Shown piece after piece: positions 8,016 to 14,882 of a stretch of DNA of 18,479 nucleotides (the stretch's first letter is position 1; each line of letters opens with the position of its first letter). The position numbers were made by a program, and so were the translations under genes. The notes under the pieces were generated by a model. The model did not search any database and was not told the DNA's origin. It saw only the letters and a list, made by a program, of their open reading frames with translations. The stretch lies in contig JBOFIR010000149.1 in the NCBI GenBank assembly GCA_051650265.1, positions 1 through 18,479 of the forward strand. The letters run 5' to 3'. The stretch is from JBOFEH01 sp051650265. GTDB lineage: Bacteria; Bacillota; Clostridia; Lachnospirales; Cellulosilyticaceae.

Positions 8016-8879
8016 ATGGAAATCAGAACAGCATGTTCACCAAGAGATGTAAAGCATTATACAACAGAACGTTTGAGAGAAGAATTTTTGATTCAAAACC
8101 TTTTTGTAGGTGGAGAGATCAAACTTGTATATAGCCATATTGACCGTATTATTACAGGGGCAGCCGTTCCAACAGATGGTACGCTGGTATTAACAGCAGG
8201 AGAGGAACTCCGTGCGGATTACTTCTTACAAAGGAGAGAGATGGGTATTATCAACGTCGGTGGTAAGGGAACACTCACAGTTGATGATAAAGCATATGTA
8301 TTGGACTACAAAGATGGGATGTATATTGGAATGGGGCAAAAAGACATCACATTTGAAAGTGACGATGTGGCTAATCCGGCCAAGTTCTACATCAATAGTG
8401 CACCTGCACATACGGCTTATCCAACAGTATTAATCAAGATGGAAGGAGAGCCAGCGGAAGATGTAGTGATTATCAAAGATGAAAATAAAGTAGAGCTTGG
8501 TACACTCGAAGAGTCAAATCACCGTGTGATTAACAAATACATTCTTCCAGGTCAAGTTGCAAGTTGTCAATTAGTGATGGGAATGACTGCACTCAAACCA
8601 GGTAGTGTATGGAATACGATGCCATGTCATACACATGACCGTAGAATGGAAGTGTACCTCTACTTTGAGATGCCAGAAGAGGCATTTGTGATGCATTACA
8701 TGGGTGAACCTACTGAGACAAGACACATTGTGATGAGAAATGAAGAAGCGGTGATTTCTCCAAGCTGGTCAATCCACGCAGGAAGTGGTTCAAGAGCGTA
8801 TACATTTATTTGGGGCATGGTTGGTGAAAACCAAGTGTTTACAGACATGGATGCTGTAGATAACAAAGATTTGAGATAA
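8016..8879 (+). CDS. kduI: 5-dehydro-4-deoxy-D-glucuronate isomerase (4-deoxy-L-threo-5-hexosulose-uronate ketol-isomerase)
   Basis: A 287-residue cytoplasmic cupin metalloenzyme. It isomerises 4-deoxy-L-threo-5-hexosulose uronate, the rearranged product of polysaccharide lyase action, to 3-deoxy-D-glycero-2,5-hexodiulosonate for KduD. The metal ligands known in E. coli KduI (H196, H198, E203, H245, from memory) correspond with a constant offset of nine to H205, H207 and E212 (CHTHDRRMEVY) and H254 (SIHAGSG). The family hallmarks QRREMGIINVGG and NTMPCHTHDRR are present. The ATG at 8016 has AAAGAGGG eight bases upstream. The kduD start lies 15 bases after the stop, so the two are surely one operon. 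No truncation or odd residue is seen. Confidence 0.97.
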   Translation: MEIRTACSPRDVKHYTTERLREEFLIQNLFVGGEIKLVYSHIDRIITGAAVPTDGTLVLTAGEELRADYFLQRREMGIINVGGKGTLTVDDKAYVLDYKDGMYIGMGQKDITFESDDVANPAKFYINSAPAHTAYPTVLIKMEGEPAEDVVIIKDENKVELGTLEESNHRVINKYILPGQVASCQLVMGMTALKPGSVWNTMPCHTHDRRMEVYLYFEMPEEAFVMHYMGEPTETRHIVMRNEEAVISPSWSIHAGSGSRAYTFIWGMVGENQVFTDMDAVDNKDLR

Positions 8880-8894
8880 GGGGAGATGCTACAT

Positions 8895-9695
8895 ATGAAT
8901 CAGAATCTATTTTCTTTAGAAGGTAAAATTGCACTTGTGACAGGTGGATCTTATGGCATTGGCTTTGCTATGGCGAAAGCTTTCGCTGAGGCAGGCGCAA
9001 CTGTGTGCTTCAACGATCTCACACAAGAAAAGGTAGATGTAGGGAGTGCAGCTTATGCTGAAGAAGGCATCAAGGCGCATGGCTATGTGTGTAATGTCAC
9101 AGATGAAGTGGCAGTCAATGCAATGGTCAAGCAGATCACAGATGAAGTTGGTGTGATTGATATCTTGGTAAATAATGCGGGGATTATCAAGCGTATTCCA
9201 ATGTGTGAGATGAGTGCAGATGAATTTAGACAAGTTATTGATGTCGACTTAAATGCACCATTTATCGTATCAAAAGCAGTTATTCCAGCAATGATCCAAA
9301 AAGGGCATGGTAAGATCATCAATATCTGTTCGATGATGAGTGAATTAGGGCGTGAGACAGTATCTGCCTATGCAGCAGCAAAAGGTGGGCTCAAGATGCT
9401 TACCAAAAACATTGCTTCAGAATATGGGGAGTACAATATTCAGTGTAATGGGATTGGGCCGGGCTATATTGCAACCCCTCAGACGGCACCTCTTCGTGAA
9501 GTGCAAGCAGATGGTAGCAAGCACCCATTTGATCAATTTATTATTGCCAAAACGCCAGCAGCACGCTGGGGTGCACCAGAAGATTTGAGTGGTCCTGCAG
9601 TATTTCTTGCATCAGATGCTTCAAACTTTGTGAATGGACACATTTTGTATGTAGATGGCGGTATTTTAGCCTATATTGGTAAACAACCCAAATGA
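8895..9695 (+). CDS. kduD: 2-dehydro-3-deoxy-D-gluconate 5-dehydrogenase (short-chain dehydrogenase)
   Basis: A 266-residue classical short-chain dehydrogenase/reductase. It reduces 3-deoxy-D-glycero-2,5-hexodiulosonate to 2-keto-3-deoxygluconate with NAD(P)H, the step after KduI. The Rossmann motif TGGSYGIG is at 16-23, NNAG begins near N93, and the catalytic S146, Y159 and K163 (YAAAK) have the standard spacing. The tail (FVNGHILYVDGGI) is typical of the family. The ATG at 8895 is chosen because AAGGGGAG (8878-8885) is nine bases upstream; the ATG at 8886 touches that site and is too close. Assignment as KduD rather than another SDR rests on its position directly after kduI and on overall resemblance to gluconate 5-dehydrogenase-like enzymes. 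Confidence 0.93.
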   Translation: MNQNLFSLEGKIALVTGGSYGIGFAMAKAFAEAGATVCFNDLTQEKVDVGSAAYAEEGIKAHGYVCNVTDEVAVNAMVKQITDEVGVIDILVNNAGIIKRIPMCEMSADEFRQVIDVDLNAPFIVSKAVIPAMIQKGHGKIINICSMMSELGRETVSAYAAAKGGLKMLTKNIASEYGEYNIQCNGIGPGYIATPQTAPLREVQADGSKHPFDQFIIAKTPAARWGAPEDLSGPAVFLASDASNFVNGHILYVDGGILAYIGKQPK

Positions 9696-9719
9696 TGAAG
9701 TTGTAAAATAATAAAAGGT

Positions 9720-9765
9720 AGAGCTGTTACAGCATAGAAAGAAGAGCGATGTAACAGCTCTTTGT
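9720..9765 (+). terminator. Hairpin after kduD (weak terminator or processing site)
   Basis: AGAGCTGTTAC (9720-9730) pairs perfectly with GTAACAGCTCT (9751-9761) across a 20-base loop, followed by a short TTGTT. The U tract is poor, and the next gene has a ribosome site but no clear promoter, so readthrough is likely. Confidence 0.5.
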
Positions 9766-9784
9766 TCATAGAAAGGGAGAAAAA

Positions 9785-10573
9785 ATGTTAGAAATTGCAA
9801 TTTTAAATCAAGAGCAAGTAGTACTTAGTCAGGTGGAAGCGGCACAGGAGGTTTCTTTGGTCTATACTAGGGCTTATGAGGCAGGAGATACAATTGTTGT
9901 GAAATGTAATGATGAGGTAGCTTACCTGATGCTTCAGTTAGATGATGCTATAGGTGAAAGTTTTGTGATGCTAAAGGGAGGCGTACTTTCTTATGGCATT
10001 CCATTTGGGGAGAAGAAGATCTGCTATTCACCAAAGAGTTTTGCGGGAGATATGCACTTATTGAAGGTGCGCTATGCCACAGAACAAGAAATAACGGGTT
10101 ATAAAAATCTTGCACTGAATAAATACGACCAACATGGTGATACCCAGTGTTTTCCACATGCTTCTGCCAATGTAGAGACAAGAGGAGAGTCAGTTTTTGC
10201 AGCCAAAAATGCCATCAATGGCAACTGTGAAAATCATTCCCATGGTATATGGCCTTATGAATCATGGGGCATCAACCAAAATCCAGATGCCACGATGCGC
10301 ATCGACTTTGGACGTAAAGTAGTAGTTGATAAAATACGTCTGTATACAAGAGCGGATTTCCCACATGATGCATGGTGGGAACAGGCAACAGTCACATTCT
10401 CAGATGGGAGTGAAGTGGTGATGCAGCTTGAAAAGACAGATAGGGCACAAGAAATTACTTTTGCCAAAAGAGCGATTGAATGGCTAGAGTTAGGAAAACT
10501 TATTAAGGCAGACGATCCTTCACCATTCCCAGCACTCTCTCAAATAGAAGTCTATGGTGTAGAAACCGAATAG
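9785..10573 (+). CDS. Cytoplasmic protein with C-terminal discoidin-like (F5/8 type C-like) carbohydrate-binding domain
   Basis: A 262-residue protein without signal peptide or membrane span. Residues 1-~105 are a beta-rich N-terminal domain with no family I can name. Residues ~108-259 look like a galactose-binding/discoidin fold: NLALNKYDQHG at the start, a tryptophan-rich loop (HGIWPYESWGINQ), a core strand MRIDFGRKVVVDKIRLYTR, then WWEQATVTFSDG and a final LSQIEVYG strand. Such domains usually bind sugars. The start ATG at 9785 has AAAGGGAG just upstream. It follows kduD by 89 bases and probably shares the kdu transcript. A cytoplasmic sugar-binding domain here suggests a role with imported uronate oligosaccharides or their catabolic enzymes, but no activity can be assigned from the sequence. 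Confidence 0.82.
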   Translation: MLEIAILNQEQVVLSQVEAAQEVSLVYTRAYEAGDTIVVKCNDEVAYLMLQLDDAIGESFVMLKGGVLSYGIPFGEKKICYSPKSFAGDMHLLKVRYATEQEITGYKNLALNKYDQHGDTQCFPHASANVETRGESVFAAKNAINGNCENHSHGIWPYESWGINQNPDATMRIDFGRKVVVDKIRLYTRADFPHDAWWEQATVTFSDGSEVVMQLEKTDRAQEITFAKRAIEWLELGKLIKADDPSPFPALSQIEVYGVETE

Positions 10574-10581
10574 AAGCATAT

Positions 10582-10624
10582 AAAAGTTCCCTTAAGCGTA
10601 TGAAACTTAAGGGAGCTTTTATTG
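10582..10624 (+). terminator. Strong intrinsic terminator after the discoidin-like gene
   Basis: AAAAGTTCCCTTAAG (10582-10596) pairs over its full length, with one G-U pair, with CTTAAGGGAGCTTTT (10606-10620) across a 9-base loop. The right arm ends in TTTTATT. This is a good rho-independent terminator for the kdu operon. Confidence 0.82.
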
Positions 10625-10645
10625 TAATGAAAGGTGTTGGGAAAA

Positions 10646-10897
10646 ATGAGACTTACAGTAGCGGAAGGCGCCACCTATATCGCATTGTATTTTTGGGGGA
10701 TTAGAAGTTATTGCCGGATTCTTAGGCGGTTCTATTTCTTTGGGATGCCGTTTACAAGTCTTTTAGAATGGGCCATGACCATTGGATTATTAGTGTTTTT
10801 TGTAAGAACAATTTTGAGGCATGAATCCTATGTTATACGGATGATTTATTTCGTAGGGATTAGTACATTACCCTACTGGATACGGATGATTTTTTAG
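10646..10897 (+). CDS. Possible small membrane protein, unknown function
   Basis: An 83-residue frame, MRLTVAEGATY onward, with hydrophobic stretches around residues 13-25, 37-60 (SLLEWAMTIGLLVFFVR) and 64-83 (VIRMIYFVGISTL), and basic residues between them. This is consistent with two or three membrane spans. The ATG at 10646 has GAAAGG 11 bases upstream, a rather long gap; GTG at 10634 and TTG at 10637 also open the frame but are worse placed. It starts just after a strong terminator and I see no promoter for it, so expression is doubtful. I recognise no family. Confidence 0.4.
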   Translation: MRLTVAEGATYIALYFWGIRSYCRILRRFYFFGMPFTSLLEWAMTIGLLVFFVRTILRHESYVIRMIYFVGISTLPYWIRMIF

Positions 10898-10965
10898 GGC
10901 GAAAAGGATATCTTGCAAAATATTCTTTTAAACTTTAACAATTTTACGCAATTACTTAATATAAG

Positions 10966-10994
10966 TTGAAGTTAATATTTGTGATGGTTAAAAT
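10966..10994 (+). promoter_or_regulatory. Probable sigma-A promoter of the fucosidase gene
   Basis: TTGAAG (10966-10971) and TAAAAT (10989-10994) are separated by exactly 17 bases, 33 bases before the start codon. The surrounding 130 bases are AT-rich. No clear operator is seen. Confidence 0.6.
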
Positions 10995-11027
10995 AAGCTT
11001 ATAAAAATATTTGTTTAGGAGAATATT

Positions 11028-13130
11028 ATGGAATCATATATCAAAGAACTTGAAAATGGGGGCACAATGGTCAAACTGAGTGCCACAGATACAATGGAAG
11101 AAATATTGAAAAAAGTCGTGCAAGTTCGTCCATCAGACCAACAAGTTGCATGGCAAGAGCTAGAGTTTATTGCTTTTGTTCACTTTGGTCTCAACACATT
11201 TACGGATCGTGAATGGGGAGAGGGGACAGAGCCACTGGATCTTTTTAACCCAACAAGTTTAGATGCTGATCAGTGGGTTAAAGCGATCAGAGATGCAGAG
11301 ATGAAGGCAATTGTGCTTACTTGCAAACATCACTCAGGGTTCTGCTTATGGCCAAGTCAATATACAGACTATACTGTTCAAAATACAGCATGGCGCAATG
11401 GGCAAGGGGATGTTGTCAGAGATGTGGCAGAGGCTTGTAAGAAATACGGTGTCAAATTTGCAGTATATCTCTCACCATGGGATAGACATGAACCAAGTTA
11501 TGGGGATTCACCAGCATATAATACATATTATAAGAGACAGGTTACGGAACTATTTACCAACTATGGTGATGTGATTGACCTCTGGTTAGATGGAGCTTGT
11601 GGGGAAGGACCTAATGGCAAACAGCAAACGTATGATTGGCGTGGTATTTATGAAACAGTGCGTACACTTCAACCGAATGCCACTGTATCTTGTATGGGAC
11701 CTGATACAAGATGGTGTGGCAATGAAGCGGGGAGCTGTAGAGAGAATGAATGGAGTCCATTGCCAATGCCAGGGTTAGAAGGTATTGATGCACACCTTTC
11801 TGAGGCAAGTGCTTATTCTTTTTGTAACCATAACTATACATTAGCGACTAAAGAGGACCTTGGTGGAAGAGAAACGCTCAAAAAACATGCGGCTAATGGG
11901 GACTGGGTCACATGGTATCCAGCACAAGTAGATATTTCTGTTCGTCCAGGTTGGTTCTATCATGACAGAGAAGACGATATGGTTAAATCTTTAAAACTTC
12001 TTATGGATATGTATTACCAATCAGTAGGTGGCAATGCGCAGCTCTTACTCAATGTACCGGTCATGCCAAATGGTTTGTTCCATCAGACAGATGTGACAAG
12101 ACTCAAGCAGATTGGTGAAGTGATTCGCGCAACTTTCAAACACAATCTCGTAGAAGAAGGAAGTATTGAAACCTATGAGTGTGATGGTAATACTTTTGTT
12201 GAGATCAGCTTCGAAGAACCTGTGACTTTCAATACATTGATGATTCAAGAAGAAATCAAACAAGGGCAACGTGTAGAAGCATTCGTAGTGGAAGTAGAAG
12301 AAAATAATGGATGGACGACATTAGGAGCAGGGACAGTGATTGGCTATAAGAAGCTGATGAGACTATCAGAAGAAGATTTTATCACAGCAAGTAAACTTCG
12401 TATTCAAATCACTCAAACAAGAGCCGTGCCTGTAATCAAACAAATTGGTTTGTATAAGGCACCAATCCTTGTGGCAGAACCAAACATTACACGTTCAGAA
12501 GAAGGTGTTGTCAGCATCACATCTCGTATTAAAGCAGACATCTACTATACAACAGATGGTAGTGTGCCGACTCAGGAGAGTGCACGTTATACACAATCGT
12601 TTGACTTACCATATGGTGGGATTGTAAAAGCAGTTGCCTACTACGTTGAAGAAAATCCAGATTTTTATGTAGAAGAGAATGTTGTGGCAACTAAAACTTT
12701 TGGTGTCAATAAAAAACATTGGCGTGTAACTGCAAGTTCAGGAAATGAAGCAGCAGGTTTTGCAAGTGAAAACATCTTGAGTGAAGATGCAACGTGTTAT
12801 CTGAAAACTACTTCAAATCCTTATTGGGTAGAACTTGATATGGGAGAAGAACTGACACTTTCAGGATTCAGCTTTATGCCAGTTGCAGATGGTTATGACT
12901 TCAATTATAATGTGTCAACGTACTCTCTCTACACAAGTATGGATGGAGAACATTGGGAGGCACAAAAGCAAGAAGATGCCTTTGATAATATTTATCATAA
13001 TCCAATTCTTCAAGTTGTACCTTTTACATCATCTTGTAACGCGCGCTATCTCCGCTTTGAGATCCACTCAAGCATACAGAGTAGTGAAATTTCTGTTATG
13101 AGAGAACTGAGTGTGATGTTAGCCAAGTAG
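11028..13130 (+). CDS. Alpha-L-fucosidase, GH29 (subfamily B-like), multidomain, cytoplasmic
   Basis: A 700-residue retaining fucosidase without a signal peptide. The GH29 barrel covers ~40-385, with the fucose-binding HHSGF at 101-105, the nucleophile D188 in DLWLDGACGEG, and E233 in CGNEAG. The 45-residue gap between D188 and E233 equals that recalled for D172/E217 of the bifidobacterial alpha-1,3/4-fucosidase, which supports subfamily B. Residues ~486-545 resemble an Fn3-associated/CHB_HEX_C module (DIYYTTDGSVPTQ), and ~562-700 a discoidin F5/8 type C domain (NPYWVELDMGEEL, ARYLRFEIHSS). AGGAG precedes the ATG at 11028 by eight bases; an in-frame ATG at 11067 is a second possible start. 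Position 300 is Gln in PAQVDISVRPGWFYH, where I recall Glu as usual. It has its own promoter and terminator. It likely removes fucose from imported oligosaccharides. Confidence 0.93.
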   Translation: MESYIKELENGGTMVKLSATDTMEEILKKVVQVRPSDQQVAWQELEFIAFVHFGLNTFTDREWGEGTEPLDLFNPTSLDADQWVKAIRDAEMKAIVLTCKHHSGFCLWPSQYTDYTVQNTAWRNGQGDVVRDVAEACKKYGVKFAVYLSPWDRHEPSYGDSPAYNTYYKRQVTELFTNYGDVIDLWLDGACGEGPNGKQQTYDWRGIYETVRTLQPNATVSCMGPDTRWCGNEAGSCRENEWSPLPMPGLEGIDAHLSEASAYSFCNHNYTLATKEDLGGRETLKKHAANGDWVTWYPAQVDISVRPGWFYHDREDDMVKSLKLLMDMYYQSVGGNAQLLLNVPVMPNGLFHQTDVTRLKQIGEVIRATFKHNLVEEGSIETYECDGNTFVEISFEEPVTFNTLMIQEEIKQGQRVEAFVVEVEENNGWTTLGAGTVIGYKKLMRLSEEDFITASKLRIQITQTRAVPVIKQIGLYKAPILVAEPNITRSEEGVVSITSRIKADIYYTTDGSVPTQESARYTQSFDLPYGGIVKAVAYYVEENPDFYVEENVVATKTFGVNKKHWRVTASSGNEAAGFASENILSEDATCYLKTTSNPYWVELDMGEELTLSGFSFMPVADGYDFNYNVSTYSLYTSMDGEHWEAQKQEDAFDNIYHNPILQVVPFTSSCNARYLRFEIHSSIQSSEISVMRELSVMLAK

Positions 13131-13145
13131 GGTATGTGCTCATAG

Positions 13146-13188
13146 AAGCTCTAGGGGTGTTGAAAATCAACATTTCTAGAGCTTTTTT
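13146..13188 (+). terminator. Strong intrinsic terminator after the fucosidase gene
   Basis: An 18-base left arm (13146-13163) pairs with the right arm at 13167-13184, with three G-U pairs, around an AAA loop, followed by six T (13183-13188). This closes the single-gene transcript. Confidence 0.88.
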
Positions 13189-13217
13189 GTTTGAGTATAT
13201 AATTATTTACATAAGTA

Positions 13218-13246
13218 TTGAAAATAACAATAGGTGATAATACAAT
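13218..13246 (+). promoter_or_regulatory. Probable promoter of the second regulator/transporter operon
   Basis: TTGAAA (13218-13223) and TACAAT (13241-13246) with exactly 17 bases between them, 59 bases before the chosen start of the response regulator. It lies right after the preceding terminator, which supports an operon start here. Confidence 0.6.
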
Positions 13247-13304
13247 AGAATAACGAATGAGGCGTGCTTAATAAGAGAAAAAGGCTATAATGGGAGACTA
13301 TGTG

Positions 13305-14861
13305 ATGATCAAAGTAATGATTGCAGAAGATGAGTTATTAGTAAGAAGTGGATTGAAGTATTCTATAGACTGGCATGCATTAGATATGGAGGTTGTTGCT
13401 GATGTAGACAATGGTGAGCGTGCATATCAGTTGTTCTTAGAGGAAAGACCGGAAATTATTATTACTGATCTTAGGATGCCCAAGATGGATGGTGTAGCAT
13501 TGATACAAAAAATCAGAGAAATTGATCAGTCGTGTTTGATTATTGTCATTTCTTGTGTAGAGGATTTTGAAGTGCTTCGGGGAATGGTAGCTTACAATAT
13601 TTTTGCTTACCTCTCCAAAGCACTAATGAGTATGAAAGAAATCAATAGTGTACTAGAAAAAGCCCAAAGGACATTGCTTCACAATCAAAAATGTCTTCGG
13701 GTTGTGGAGAAAGTGTCTCGTGCAGATGCAATAGCGGAAAATTTGATCTCACATTTAATAGAAGAAAGGATGACTATTGATGAATTTGTTTCATGCACAC
13801 AACACTTGGATGCACCTAATTTCGTGCTTATTATCCATAAAGAATTTATTCAGGATGAAGCCACTATGCAACAGCGTGTTATTAAAAGTCGTGCACTAAA
13901 TGACCTTGTGAAAAGTAGTGTAGCAGGGATTAGGGGAACAATTTATGGAATGACTGATCAGCAAGATCTTATGTTTTTAGATAAACAAGTTGTACTGAGT
14001 AAGGAGGGACTAGAAAGAGATTTAGTTCATATGATTGAGACCAGTAGGGAATTATTTAAGGCAGAATTGAAGGTTATTATTATGAGCCTACCCGATGGAT
14101 GGAGCCAACTCAAACACCAATATATAAAAAATGTAAAGCTTATCAATAAGTTTTATTTTATAGAGGAGTCGATTTTATGGGAGTCTTACAGCTATAAACC
14201 TGAAGAACCTATACAGCTATTGCTTACAACAATTGAACAAGATAGTTTAGAGTGGGTGATTTCTCAAAGTGATCAAGCGAAATATAAACATATGATAGAA
14301 GAAATAGTGAGTATATGTGCGCAGGAGAATAGGACACATTACAAGGAGTTGATTCAAGATCAATTGATTTGCCTTGCAAATCTAACAAATAAGCATGTCA
14401 AAATTAATAGTACAGAAGAGATGATTCAGTTGCAAAGACAGATCATGGGTACCAGGACATTTTTTGAAGCATTTAAGATTTATCAGACCTTTGTTGAGAA
14501 GATTAAAATACATATTAAAAAACAGTTTCTTCCCAAAGATGAAATTGTAAAAGCATTAGAGTACATTCATCAAAATTATAATAAAGAGATCAGTTTGAAA
14601 AGTATTGCAACCTATGTTAACTTAAGCCCTAATTACTTTTCCACACTCTTTAAGAAAGAAATGGGACAAAGTCTAGTGGATTATATTATGGCACTAAAAA
14701 TAGAAAGGGCCAAAGAACTACTCAAAAGCAATTTGCTTTTTTATCAAATAGCTGAAGAGGTAGGATTTTCTGAAGAAACATATTTTAGTAAAATTTTTAA
14801 GGTGAAAACAGGTATGTCACCAAGAGAATGGAAGTTAAAGTGTGAAAAACATATAAAGTAA
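13305..14861 (+). CDS. YesN-like response regulator with AraC DNA-binding domain (second system)
   Basis: A 518-residue regulator. The receiver domain has E8/D9, phosphoacceptor D55 (IIITDLRMP) and K105 (YLSKALMS). A long central region follows, and an AraC domain occupies ~413-515 (NLSPNYFSTLFKKEMGQ, then EETYFSKIFKVKTGMSPREWK). I prefer the ATG at 13305, which gives the usual MIKVMIAEDE opening and has GGGAG upstream; an ATG five codons earlier (13290), with AAAAGG upstream, is nearly as good. It is the first gene of the RR, binding protein, permease order. Its likely partner kinase is the cut gene at the far end of the cluster, an arrangement different from the adjacent pair at the left of the window. 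Confidence 0.92.
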   Translation: MIKVMIAEDELLVRSGLKYSIDWHALDMEVVADVDNGERAYQLFLEERPEIIITDLRMPKMDGVALIQKIREIDQSCLIIVISCVEDFEVLRGMVAYNIFAYLSKALMSMKEINSVLEKAQRTLLHNQKCLRVVEKVSRADAIAENLISHLIEERMTIDEFVSCTQHLDAPNFVLIIHKEFIQDEATMQQRVIKSRALNDLVKSSVAGIRGTIYGMTDQQDLMFLDKQVVLSKEGLERDLVHMIETSRELFKAELKVIIMSLPDGWSQLKHQYIKNVKLINKFYFIEESILWESYSYKPEEPIQLLLTTIEQDSLEWVISQSDQAKYKHMIEEIVSICAQENRTHYKELIQDQLICLANLTNKHVKINSTEEMIQLQRQIMGTRTFFEAFKIYQTFVEKIKIHIKKQFLPKDEIVKALEYIHQNYNKEISLKSIATYVNLSPNYFSTLFKKEMGQSLVDYIMALKIERAKELLKSNLLFYQIAEEVGFSEETYFSKIFKVKTGMSPREWKLKCEKHIK

Positions 14862-14882
14862 TAGGTAACATGGGGGAAAGTT

